Below, one piece after another: positions 1 to 6,601 of a stretch of 10,858 nt of DNA. Below the pieces are notes generated by a model that ran no database searches, was not told the origin of the DNA, and worked only from the letters and a program-made list of their open reading frames with translations. Made by a program: the position numbers and the translations under genes. Where the stretch lies: positions 1-10,858 of the forward strand of contig JAHWLA010000074.1 of NCBI GenBank assembly GCA_019347595.1, written 5' to 3'. Source of the stretch: Actinomycetota bacterium. GTDB taxonomy: Bacteria > Actinomycetota > Acidimicrobiia > Acidimicrobiales > JAHWLA01. Positions within the stretch are counted from its first letter, which is position 1. Each line of letters opens with the position of its first letter.

Positions 1-32
1 GAGGGCGGCGGGCACGGCGCGCACCGTACCCG

Positions 33-797
33 TCACCCCCGTGTCGCCTTCACGGCGGCCAGGTCGAGCAGGAAGTCCTCCGGGTGGACGCCGTCGCGCG
101 GGCCGACCACCTTGGGGCGCAGGCGGAGCGCCAGGTCGGCGGCCAGGCGGGCGCGCGCCTCGTCGGTGAGGGTCGTTCGCAGCTCGAGGAAGCGGCGGAC
201 CGCCACCATCTCGTCGGCGGTGACGGCCGAGACGTCCCATGTGCGCGCCTCGTCGGACGGCTCGTCGCGCAGCTCGGCCCGCAGCCACGGCGGCACCGGC
301 TTCACCTGGTCGCCGGTGCGCTCACGGATGACGAGCGTGCCCGCCGCCATGTCGCCCAGCCGCTGGTTGCGCGAGCTGACGAGGATGGCGATCATTCCGA
401 CCGCGTAGGCGCCCGGCAGCGCGTCGACCACGCGCAGAAGGTTTCGGATGGCGCTGGCGGTGAAGGTGACCGGGCCACCGCCGACGCGCACGACCCGGAG
501 GCCGGTCCACCGCTTGCCCGGCGTGCGCCCGCTCGCCCGCGTCTCGAAGAGGACCGGGTAGCCGAACTGGACGACGAAGAAGGCGAGCGCCATGGCCGCT
601 CCGAACAGCAGCACGCCGCTGTCGCCGCTGCCGACGTCGACGACGACGACGCCGAGCAGGAGGAGGGCCAGCAGGATCGCCCACTGGATGGCCTGGTCGA
701 CGAGGGCCGCCACGAAGCGGGAACCGACCCCCGCCAGCGTCACGTCGAGCTCGACGCCCTCCGGCGTGGCGATCGAGATGCGATCCTCGTAGCTCAC
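33..797 (-). CDS. RDD family integral membrane protein
   Basis: RDD proteins are small polytopic membrane proteins named for a conserved Arg and two Asp; most have no known function, and a few have been linked to ion transport. The 254-residue product shows the family signatures: SRFVAALVD near residues 26-34, a first hydrophobic segment at about 36-54, a second at about 61-84, the loop GRTPGKRWTGL at 90-100, a third at about 127-141, and QRLGDMAAGTLVI at 145-157. A soluble tail of about 95 residues follows, rich in Arg, Asp and Glu. I chose the GTG at 797 because homology-like sequence (SYEDRISIATPEGVELDV) begins right there. An ATG at 839 would add 14 unconvincing residues and would place the start inside the opposite gene. 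It diverges from the SpoIIM-like gene, a pairing common in actinobacteria beside MoxR/DUF58 genes. Family assignment is firm; function is unknown. Confidence 0.9.
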   Translation of the reverse strand: MSYEDRISIATPEGVELDVTLAGVGSRFVAALVDQAIQWAILLALLLLGVVVVDVGSGDSGVLLFGAAMALAFFVVQFGYPVLFETRASGRTPGKRWTGLRVVRVGGGPVTFTASAIRNLLRVVDALPGAYAVGMIAILVSSRNQRLGDMAAGTLVIRERTGDQVKPVPPWLRAELRDEPSDEARTWDVSAVTADEMVAVRRFLELRTTLTDEARARLAADLALRLRPKVVGPRDGVHPEDFLLDLAAVKATRG

Positions 798-811
798 CGA
801 CGATGAAGCTA
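790..811. promoter_or_regulatory. Possible overlapping divergent -10 elements between RDD and SpoIIM-like genes
   Basis: Only 5 bp separate the two divergent start codons (GTG 797-795 and ATG 803-805), and neither has a Shine-Dalgarno sequence. TAGCT at 790-794 and AGCTA at 807-811 form a perfect inverted repeat. Read outwards they give TAGCTC (plus strand, ending 8 nt before the ATG) and TAGCTT (minus strand, ending 9 nt before the GTG). Both resemble TAnnnT -10 boxes at the distance expected for leaderless mRNAs. No convincing -35 was seen, so this is a weak inference. Confidence 0.3.
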
Positions 812-1771
812 GACCGATTCCTTCGCGACCGAGAGGCATGCTGGGCCGAGCTCGACGGCTTGGTAACCGAGGCGCGCGGCCGTCCCGAACGGCTGGGCGC
901 CGACGGCGTGCGTCGGCTCGGGACGCTCTACCGGGGCGCCGCCGCCGACCTCGCCATCGCCCGGCGCAGCTTCCGCGGCGACCCCGTAGTGCGCCGACTC
1001 GAGCAGCTCGTCGGCGGCGCCCGTGGCCTGGTCTACGCCTCGGAGGCGAAGCGGCGATCGGCGTGGTGGTTCGTCTCCACCGGCTACTGGCGACAGGTAC
1101 GCCGGCGGCCCGTTCCCCTGCTCCTCTCCGCCGTCCTGCTGTTCACCCCCATGGTCGCCACCGCGGTGTGGGCGCACGGCGAGCCGGCGGACGCCGTGGC
1201 GCTTGTCCCTCCGCAATTCCAGGGCGGCGACGGCGAGGCACCGGCCGCCCGGGGAACGGACCTCGGCCTGTCGTCGGTGGAGCGGACGGCCTTTTCGGTG
1301 GAGGTCTTCGTCAACAACATCCGGGTGGCGTTCCTGGCCTTCGCGGGCGGGATCACGCTGGGGCTGCTGACCGTGTTGGCGCTGCTCTACAACGGGATGG
1401 TCATCGGCGTGGTGGGCGGGCTTGCCGTCGCCGCGGGCAACGGCGGGGCGTTGTTCGAGCTGGTGGTGCCCCACGGCGTGCTGGAGCTGTCGTGCATCGT
1501 GGTGGCGGGCGCGGCCGGGTTGCGCATGGGCTGGGCGGTGGTCGACCCCGGGCATCGGCGGCGCGGGGCCGCCTTGGTGGCCGAGGCCGGTCCCGCGGCG
1601 GAGCTGGCGCTGGGGACGGCGCCGTGGCTGGTGCTGGCGGGGCTGGTCGAGGGCTACCTCACCCCGGCCGGGCTCGGTGCGCCGGTGAACTACGGGGTCG
1701 GGATCGCTTTGGGGGTCCTGTACTGGGCCCTGGTGTGGAGGCGTGGACGAGAGCCGGGGGGATACCTATAA
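803..1771 (+). CDS. SpoIIM-like (stage II sporulation protein M family) membrane protein
   Basis: The 322-residue protein belongs to the SpoIIM-like membrane family. The founding member works in the forespore-engulfment machinery of Bacillus, but actinobacterial relatives occur in non-sporulating species and their role is unknown. A cytosolic N-terminal helical region (1-100; MKLDRFLRDR, then KRRSAWWFVSTGYWRQVRRR) precedes a hydrophobic segment at about 104-124. After an extracytoplasmic Gly/Ala-rich loop come the family hallmarks VEVFVNNIRVAFLAFAGGI (166-184), HGVLELSCIVVAGAAGLRMG (224-243) and EGYLTP (283-288). Further hydrophobic segments lie at about 186-212, 226-246, 270-287 and 297-312. 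The ATG at 803 fits the usual family N-terminus. There is no visible Shine-Dalgarno, so a leaderless mRNA is possible. It sits back to back with the RDD gene, and the promoter of the next gene overlaps its last codons. Sporulation should not be inferred from this gene. Confidence 0.88.
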   Translation: MKLDRFLRDREACWAELDGLVTEARGRPERLGADGVRRLGTLYRGAAADLAIARRSFRGDPVVRRLEQLVGGARGLVYASEAKRRSAWWFVSTGYWRQVRRRPVPLLLSAVLLFTPMVATAVWAHGEPADAVALVPPQFQGGDGEAPAARGTDLGLSSVERTAFSVEVFVNNIRVAFLAFAGGITLGLLTVLALLYNGMVIGVVGGLAVAAGNGGALFELVVPHGVLELSCIVVAGAAGLRMGWAVVDPGHRRRGAALVAEAGPAAELALGTAPWLVLAGLVEGYLTPAGLGAPVNYGVGIALGVLYWALVWRRGREPGGYL

Positions 1772-1772
1772 T
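1744..1772 (+). promoter_or_regulatory. Sigma70-type promoter for the coiled-coil gene
   Basis: A perfect TATAAT lies at 1767-1772, spanning the stop codon of the SpoIIM-like gene. TGGACG at 1744-1749 matches TTGACA at four of six positions, and the spacer is exactly 17 bp. The predicted transcript begins near 1779, about 113 nt before the GTG at 1892. A perfect -10 box stands out against the very GC-rich surroundings, so this is the best promoter in the window. Confidence 0.65.
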
Positions 1773-1810
1773 CATCACATGAGGCTGCGGAGGCGCGCTA
1801 TCGTCACGGC

Positions 1811-1855
1811 GTCCCACCGCAGGGTGGGGCCCATCGGGAGCACGGAGCTCCCCGA
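1811..1855 (+). promoter_or_regulatory. Two tandem hairpins in the 5' leader of the coiled-coil gene
   Basis: In the predicted leader, CCCACC (1813-1818) pairs with GGTGGG (1823-1828) around a GCAG loop, extended to 8 pairs by a G-C and a U-G. Immediately after it, GGGAGC (1836-1841) pairs with GCTCCC (1847-1852) around ACGGA, extended by two pairs past a bulged C at 1853. There is no U-tract, so these are not obvious terminators. They could be a cis-regulatory element or simply stable GC-rich structure. I do not match them to a known riboswitch. Confidence 0.35.
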
Positions 1856-1880
1856 GTCCGGCCGGCAGTTCGCCCGACGA

Positions 1881-1885
1881 GGAGG
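1881..1885 (+). promoter_or_regulatory. Strong Shine-Dalgarno of the coiled-coil gene
   Basis: GGAGG lies 6 nt before the GTG at 1892. It fixes this GTG as the start of the coiled-coil gene and shows that its mRNA has a true leader, unlike the neighbouring genes that lack ribosome binding sites. Confidence 0.75.
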
Positions 1886-1891
1886 ATCTCC

Positions 1892-2359
1892 GTGGCGATC
1901 ACCGAGCAGTCCCGCAAGCAGCTGTACCAGCGCCTCGACGAGGTGCTGGGCGACGAGCACGCCACCACGCTGATGGAGCACCTGCCTCCGAGAGGCTGGG
2001 CCGACGTCGCCACCAAGCAGGATCTGGCCCAGTTGGAGGAGCGGTTGACGCTTCGCTTCGACCGCGAGCTGGCGCGCGTCGAGTACTCGCTGAACGAGCG
2101 CATGTCGGCGCTGGAGCGCGACCTCACCGCCCGCATGGACGCGCTGGAGCGCCAGATGGCGGAGCTGCGGATGGAGTTTCATCACTTCCGCGAGGTGACC
2201 GAACGCCGGTTTGACGAGATGGAGCGTCGCTTCGAGGTCAGGTTCGAGGACATGGAGCAGCGCTTCCTCACCAAGACGGAGTTCTACCGGACGATCACGG
2301 CCCAGACGCTCACGTTGGTGCTCTTCATGGCCGCCCTCGTCACCCGCATGGGCGGATGA
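1892..2359 (+). CDS. Coiled-coil protein with C-terminal membrane anchor (CCDC90/DUF1640-like architecture)
   Basis: This 155-residue protein has three parts. The first is a short N-terminal domain ending in the Pro/Trp segment LPPRGWADVATKQDL (31-45). The second is a long, highly charged helix at about 45-128, with regular hydrophobic spacing and near-repeats such as FDEMERRF and FEDMEQRF, predicted to form a coiled coil. The third is a single hydrophobic segment, TLTLVLFMAALV (139-150), near the C-terminus. Tail-anchored coiled coils of this layout recall the CCDC90/DUF1640 proteins, which associate with membrane complexes in mitochondria; I see similar architecture, not proven homology. 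No catalytic motif is visible. The start is set by GGAGG 6 nt upstream. The gene lies between the SpoIIM-like gene and the oppositely directed DUF58 gene, ending 3 bp from the latter, so a structural or scaffolding role near that membrane module is an inference. The gene is clear; its function is unknown. Confidence 0.85.
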   Translation: MAITEQSRKQLYQRLDEVLGDEHATTLMEHLPPRGWADVATKQDLAQLEERLTLRFDRELARVEYSLNERMSALERDLTARMDALERQMAELRMEFHHFREVTERRFDEMERRFEVRFEDMEQRFLTKTEFYRTITAQTLTLVLFMAALVTRMGG

Positions 2360-2362
2360 TCC

Positions 2363-3616
2363 TCAGAGACGGGCCAGCGCCTTGATGCGCAGGTAGGCGC
2401 TCACGCACGCGTGGCCCAAGCCCGCGGGCGGCGCCTCCACCACCTCGGCGCCCGCCGCCCGCAGCCGTTCCACCACCACGGCCCGCGCCTCCAGCACCTC
2501 GACGGCAACCGAGGCGGCGTAGGCATCGGCGGCGGTGGCCGGGGGCGTGCCCAGCAGCGCCGCCAGGTCGGGATCGGTGACGCTCGCCACCACCACGGCG
2601 TGGCGCCGGGCCAGGACGGGCATCGCCTCGACCAGCGGCCGCGCCGCCGACTCCTCCAGCAGGTCGGTGAAGACGACGACCAACGAGCGCTTGGCGCCGC
2701 CCACCGTGCGGAACGCCAGCTCGTAGTCGCTGTCGATCGACGTGGGCTCCAGGTCGAACAGCGCCTCCACCACGCCGCGCCCGCCCGCTCGTCGCGGCGA
2801 GAGCTGCCGTCGAACGGTGGCGTCGAACGCCACGGCGCCGCACCGGTCGCCGACCTCGTCGGCCACCAGGGCCACGGAGGTGGCGGCGTCGAGGGCGACA
2901 TCGAGGCGCGTGGTTCCGGCCGTGACGGGCGCCGTCATCAGCCGCCCGCAGTCCACGACGCACAGCACGTCGCGGTCCTGGTCGAGCCGGTACTGGTTGC
3001 TCATCGGCCGTTCCATGCGCGCCGTGGCCCGCCAGTTCACCTGGCGGATGTCGTCATCGGGGGAGTAGTCGCGGATGGACTCGAAGTCCGTTCCCAGGCC
3101 CAGCGCGCCACGGGTCAGCCGTCCTTGCTCGCGCAGTTGCCCCAGTCGCACGGCGGTGGCCAATCGGCGGGCGGCGGGCAGGTCGGGGTAGACGGCGACC
3201 TCCACCGGCTCGCCGAGGCGATGGTCCCAGCACCCCAGCCCCAGCGGCCCGGTAGCCCGTAGCGCAGGCGGCGGGACGACGTGGCGGCCCCGGCGCAGAG
3301 GGACAAGGCGACCTTCCAACCGGCCGCTCGCCTCGGCGGGCTGCACCTGCACGTCGGGCACTACGGGCTGGCGCACCCGAAGCGACGTCCCGGGTGCCGA
3401 CGCCGTCGCGGCCACGGAGAAGGCCGACGCGACGCCCCTCGCCAACACCGTCGGAACGTGCTGCTCGACGGTGGGCCGGCGGCGGGCGGCAGCCACGTCG
3501 ACGGCCACCATGCCGGTCCACGCGGCGAGCAGCAGGACGACGACGAGCGGCGGCACGAACAGGGCCGCCAGGGCGAGCACGCCGAGGACGCCGACGGCCC
3601 TCGGGCTCGGGCTCAT
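2363..3616 (-). CDS. DUF58 domain protein (vWA-like, MoxR partner)
   Basis: DUF58 proteins carry a von Willebrand A-like fold and are almost always encoded beside a MoxR AAA+ ATPase, which is thought to use them as adaptor or substrate. The 417-residue product begins with two hydrophobic segments (about 8-22 and 24-40). A middle domain with the bacterial envelope-like PLGLG motif (124-128) follows, then the family hallmark at 173-201: GLGTDFESIRDYSPDDDIRQ followed by VNWRATARM. The vWA-like part starts at DVLCVVDCGRLM (216-227), where the MIDAS motif is degenerate (DCG rather than DxSxS), and continues to FTDLLEE (316-322). The ATG at 3616 overlaps the MoxR stop by 4 bp (ATGA), so translation is probably coupled; no separate Shine-Dalgarno is seen. 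It is the last gene of the minus-strand operon and converges on the coiled-coil gene. Family assignment is very secure; the molecular target is unknown. Confidence 0.93.
   Translation of the reverse strand: MSPSPRAVGVLGVLALAALFVPPLVVVLLLAAWTGMVAVDVAAARRRPTVEQHVPTVLARGVASAFSVAATASAPGTSLRVRQPVVPDVQVQPAEASGRLEGRLVPLRRGRHVVPPPALRATGPLGLGCWDHRLGEPVEVAVYPDLPAARRLATAVRLGQLREQGRLTRGALGLGTDFESIRDYSPDDDIRQVNWRATARMERPMSNQYRLDQDRDVLCVVDCGRLMTAPVTAGTTRLDVALDAATSVALVADEVGDRCGAVAFDATVRRQLSPRRAGGRGVVEALFDLEPTSIDSDYELAFRTVGGAKRSLVVVFTDLLEESAARPLVEAMPVLARRHAVVVASVTDPDLAALLGTPPATAADAYAASVAVEVLEARAVVVERLRAAGAEVVEAPPAGLGHACVSAYLRIKALARL
2376..2401. terminator. Possible hairpin at the convergent gene junction
   Basis: AGCGCCT (2376-2382) and AGGCGCT (2395-2401) form a perfect 7-bp inverted repeat with a 12-nt loop. 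It begins 16 bp past the coiled-coil stop, inside the 3' end of the DUF58 gene. The two genes converge with only 3 bp between stop codons, so any intrinsic terminator must lie within coding sequence. No T-tract follows on either strand, so termination is only a guess. Confidence 0.25.
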
Positions 3617-4581
3617 CGCGGGACGGGTACCGCCGCGACGGCCGTCGCCACGGCGTCGTCGGGTCCGTAGCGCTCGAGCTCGGCTTCGGGTCGCAGCAGC
3701 AGGCGGTGGCGCAGCACCGGCGGCGCCATGCGGATCACGTCGTCGGGCGTCACGAAGTCGCGGCCCTCCAGGCGGGCGGCGGCCTTCGACGCGGCCAGCA
3801 GGTGCACGGCCGCGCGGGGGCTGGCCCCGAGCGACACGCTCGGCAGCTCGCGCGTCCGGCGCACCACGGCGGCCACGTAGGCGGTCACCTCGTCGCTCAC
3901 CCGGGTGGCGTCGACCTCGGCGCGCGCCGCCAACAAGGCTCGGGCCGACGTGACCGGCTGCACGTCGTCGAGCGTCACCGGGTCGACGCCGGCATGGGCT
4001 AGGCGGAGGACCGCCACCTCGTCGGCCTCCGAGGGGTAGCCCACGTCGACCTTGAGCAGGAAGCGGTCGAGCTGCGCCTCGGGCAACGGGTAGGTGCCCT
4101 CGTACTCGATCGGGTTCTGGGTGGCGACGACTACGAACGGCTGCGGGAGCGGCCGCGGCTCGCCCTCCACGGTCACCTGTCGCTCTTGCATGGCCTCCAG
4201 CAGGGCGGCCTGGGTCTTGGGCGGGGTGCGGTTCACTTCGTCGGCCAACAGCACGTTGGTGAACACCGGCCCGGGTCGGAACGTCAGCTCCCGCCCGCGC
4301 AGCGTCATCGTCCCGGTGATGTCGGACGGGAGCATGTCGGGCGTGAACTGCACCCGACGGAACTCCACGCCGAGGGAGCGGGCGAGGGCGTTGGCGGTCA
4401 GCGTCTTGGCCACGCCGGGGACGCCTTCGAGGAGGACGTGGCCGCCCACCACCACCGCCGTCAGCAGGAGGTCGACCACCTCCTGCTGGCCGACTACCAC
4501 CTTGGCCACCTCCGCGGCCACCTGCTCGCGCACCGACGTGAGCTCGCCGCCGCCTGCCGTGCGCCTGCTGCGCGTCACCAT
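3613..4581 (-). CDS. MoxR-family AAA+ ATPase
   Basis: MoxR ATPases are hexameric AAA+ machines that help assemble or activate enzyme and envelope complexes, usually with a vWA-type partner. In this 322-residue protein Walker A is GVPGVAKT (53-60), Walker B is LLADEVNR (111-118), sensor 1 is ATQNP (153-157) and LDRF (171-174) follows the YPLPEAQ segment. The C-terminal lid contains VSLGASPRAAVHLLAASKAA and ends with VLRHRLLLRPEAE, both typical. The frame stays open upstream through the DUF4350 gene. The true start is the ATG at 4581, because GGAGG sits 7 nt before it and family sequence begins within about 15 residues. The start overlaps the DUF4350 stop by 7 bp, and the stop overlaps the DUF58 start by 4 bp. 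The gene order matches the standard actinobacterial DUF4350-MoxR-DUF58 operon. Coupling to DUF58 is known for the family; the client here is unknown. Confidence 0.96.
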   Translation of the reverse strand: MVTRSRRTAGGGELTSVREQVAAEVAKVVVGQQEVVDLLLTAVVVGGHVLLEGVPGVAKTLTANALARSLGVEFRRVQFTPDMLPSDITGTMTLRGRELTFRPGPVFTNVLLADEVNRTPPKTQAALLEAMQERQVTVEGEPRPLPQPFVVVATQNPIEYEGTYPLPEAQLDRFLLKVDVGYPSEADEVAVLRLAHAGVDPVTLDDVQPVTSARALLAARAEVDATRVSDEVTAYVAAVVRRTRELPSVSLGASPRAAVHLLAASKAAARLEGRDFVTPDDVIRMAPPVLRHRLLLRPEAELERYGPDDAVATAVAAVPVPR

Positions 4582-5705
4582 CTCGTTTCCTCCAATGCGG
4601 CCAGCGCCCGACCTGCGGCCAGCACGTCGTCGTCCGCCGTGGCGGTTCGGGTCAAGGCCGCCGACTCGTCGCCGTCGAGCCCCATGCGGCGGGCGGCGGC
4701 GACAACATCGCTGTCGGCGGCGTCGGGAGGCAAACCGGCGCGCGCCAGCACACGACGGCGTGCCGCTCGTTGCAGGGGGCGGGCGGCAGCGGCGGGCTCT
4801 CGCGTCTTGGCCAAGGCGGCGCCCAGCGCATCGGCGTAGGCGCGTCGCGGAGGCGGCAGCTCGCGGGTCGGCTCGTCGGGCGGGCCGAAGCGCCTGCCCT
4901 TCGACCACATCCACGCCAGCCCGGCCAGAGCGGCGATCGCGGCGGCCCAGCGCCACGACGAGGGCAGCGCACCGAAACCCGGGGAACGCCCGTAGCCGTG
5001 CCCCTCCTCGGCAAACAGGACCGGCCGGCCGCGCTCGCCCACGATGCCCAGCGCGAAGGCGGCATTGCCCGCGTCGCCGAGCCACGCGTTGTGCAGGACC
5101 GAGGCGTCGGCGATAGCGATCACCCGTCCGCGCTCGACGGCGGCGACGGCGGCGAGCACGCGGCCGTCGCCGGCCAGGACCGGCAGCCCGGCGCCGGTGT
5201 GCCGCCACGATCCCTTGCCGCCGCCGCGAACCTCCTCGACCCCGACGACCTCGGCTACCGGCACGACAGGGTGCGCCGCGTCGACGCCCGCCGACGACCA
5301 GTCGAGGTCGGGCCCCAGCGCCCGCCGGAGGGCGGGGTTCGTACGCGGGCCCGCCGCTACCAGCCGCCCGCCCGCGCGCACGAAGGCGTCGGCGGCGTCG
5401 GCTTCCGAAGCCGACAGCTCGTCGGGGTCGGCGACCACCAGCGTGCCGGACGGGTCGAGGTCCGCCTCGTCGAGCGGGACGCGCAGCCGCGCCACCGCGT
5501 GCCCGCGTTCGGCGAGCAGGTCGGCGAGGGCGCGCATGCCGTCGTCGCCCGTGGCGTAGGACGACGACGTCGGCCCGCCCGGCGTGCCGCCGGTGACGCT
5601 GCGGACCATGGCGACGGTGAGGTTGGCGGCGACGACGACGGCCACCACGGCGGCGACCCGGCGGGCGGTGGGGGACAGGCTCTCCCACCAGGCGAGCGGG
5701 TTCAC
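4575..5705 (-). CDS. DUF4350 domain membrane protein
   Basis: DUF4350 proteins are membrane proteins of unknown function found with MoxR, DUF58 and DUF4129 in actinobacteria. The 376-residue product has a first membrane segment at about 16-35 and a second at about 251-267. Between them is an extracytoplasmic domain of about 215 residues with a fold that resembles glutamine-amidotransferase-like or GldG-type domains; visible family marks are SSSYATGDDGMRALADLL (47-64), FVRAGGRLVAAG (108-119) and VIAIADASVLHNAWLGDAGN (195-214). The cytosolic tail starts with RELPPPRRAYADALGAAL (281-298), another hallmark. No catalytic Cys-His-Glu triad is evident, so a binding or structural role is more likely. 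The GTG at 5705 overlaps the DUF4129 stop by 4 bp (GTGA), and the gene's own stop overlaps the MoxR start by 7 bp. Family call is strong; function is not known. Confidence 0.9.
   Translation of the reverse strand: MNPLAWWESLSPTARRVAAVVAVVVAANLTVAMVRSVTGGTPGGPTSSSYATGDDGMRALADLLAERGHAVARLRVPLDEADLDPSGTLVVADPDELSASEADAADAFVRAGGRLVAAGPRTNPALRRALGPDLDWSSAGVDAAHPVVPVAEVVGVEEVRGGGKGSWRHTGAGLPVLAGDGRVLAAVAAVERGRVIAIADASVLHNAWLGDAGNAAFALGIVGERGRPVLFAEEGHGYGRSPGFGALPSSWRWAAAIAALAGLAWMWSKGRRFGPPDEPTRELPPPRRAYADALGAALAKTREPAAAARPLQRAARRRVLARAGLPPDAADSDVVAAARRMGLDGDESAALTRTATADDDVLAAGRALAALEETRW
4589..4593 (-). promoter_or_regulatory. Shine-Dalgarno deciding the MoxR start
   Basis: On the minus strand GGAGG (4593 to 4589) is followed by 7 nt and the ATG at 4581. 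This picks the 322-residue MoxR start over the much longer open frame, whose extra N-terminus is only a frame shadow of the DUF4350 gene. Confidence 0.75.
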
Positions 5706-6601
5706 CGGCGCCCCACCTCGGCCAGCACCCGGGGCCAGTCGCGCCGGGCGGCGGCCACGTCGTCGGCGCCCGCAGGCTCGCCCGCGTAGGCGACGGCCTC
5801 GAACGTGGTGGTCAGGTCGTACAGCGCGTCGGAGCGGACCCGGCGGCGCACCTCGCCCGTCGTCAACGAGGGCCGGAGCTCGATGGCGCCCGCGGCGTCG
5901 AGCCGCACGAGCCCGGCTCGGAAGCGCAGACGGACGGCAGCATCGAGGTCGCCTCTGCGCTCCGCCTCGTCCGCCTGGCGGTCGAGTACCTGGGGGTCGA
6001 GCGACCGTTCGGCGGCGCGCCGCCGGCCCCGTTCCTCGCCCACCGCCTCGGCCGCCCGCCGTCGCACCAGGCGGGTAGCCACGGCGATGGCCAGGCCCAG
6101 CACGGCGAGAGCGAGCACGGCTTGGAAGGGAGCGGGCACGTCGAACGACGGCAGGCGCTCGGCGACGGGGCGGGTGAGGGCACGCAGCCAGTCGCCCAGC
6201 TTGCGCAGCACCCCTCGGAGCGGGCGGGGCGGCTCGGCGGCGTTGTAGCGACGGCCGTCCAGGATGCGGCGGGCGTCGGCACGCGCATCGGCTTGGTGCG
6301 CCGCGGCGGCCGGCCCTGACGAGCCGACTGCCTCGGCCAGCGTGCGCAGGCGCGCTCGCTGCTCGGCGTCGTCGGCTCCGGACAGCGCGGTCGAAAGGTC
6401 GACGGGACGGCCGTCGACTCGTTGCACCTCGGCCAGCTCGCGTCGGGCGGCAGGGTCGTCGGCGGCGCGCCGAGCGAGCTCGGCGAGCTCGGTGGCGGTG
6501 ACGTCCTCGGATGCGGCCGCGGGCGCGCGTGCAGTCGGCGCCGCCACCAGGAGGACGACGACGAGCCCGGCGAGGAAGCCCGCGATCGTCCGGTCAGGCA
6601 T
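5702..6601 (-). CDS. DUF4129 domain protein
   Basis: The 299-residue protein has an N-terminal hydrophobic segment (about 8-29, with ARAPAAASE after it) that may be a signal peptide or anchor. An extracytoplasmic helical region of about 120 residues, rich in Ala and Arg, follows and contains RRILDGRRYN (111-120). A membrane segment lies at about 159-177. A cytosolic C-terminal DUF4129 domain spans about 203-292, including RRGDLDAAVRLRFRAGLVRL (215-234), SLTTGEVRRRV (245-255) and a final RRDWPRVL. DUF4129 is widespread in bacteria, often next to MoxR operons or transglutaminase-like genes, and its biochemical role is unknown. The ATG at 6601 overlaps the end of the upstream gene by 8 bp without a clear Shine-Dalgarno, so translational coupling is likely. 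It fits a membrane complex with DUF4350, DUF58 and MoxR. A lipoprotein signal is absent. Confidence 0.88.
   Translation of the reverse strand: MPDRTIAGFLAGLVVVLLVAAPTARAPAAASEDVTATELAELARRAADDPAARRELAEVQRVDGRPVDLSTALSGADDAEQRARLRTLAEAVGSSGPAAAAHQADARADARRILDGRRYNAAEPPRPLRGVLRKLGDWLRALTRPVAERLPSFDVPAPFQAVLALAVLGLAIAVATRLVRRRAAEAVGEERGRRRAAERSLDPQVLDRQADEAERRGDLDAAVRLRFRAGLVRLDAAGAIELRPSLTTGEVRRRVRSDALYDLTTTFEAVAYAGEPAGADDVAAARRDWPRVLAEVGRR

Noticed and set aside
84..806. Plus-strand open frame of 240 codons opposite the RDD gene
   Set aside because: Rich in Arg, Asp and His with no motif; the minus strand carries the RDD signatures.
803..1771. Evidence of sporulation from the SpoIIM-like gene
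   Set aside because: This family is common in non-sporulating actinobacteria beside MoxR operons, and no other sporulation gene is in the window.
1811..1855. Guanidine-II (mini-ykkC) riboswitch
   Set aside because: That class has two hairpins with matching ACGR loops; here the loops are GCAG and ACGGA, and the downstream gene is not a transporter or guanidine-related gene.
4582..5688. Long N-terminal extension of MoxR (an open frame of 691 codons)
   Set aside because: The extra 369 residues are Arg/Gly/Pro-rich and lie in another frame of the DUF4350 gene, which has clear family motifs; GGAGG points to the ATG at 4581.
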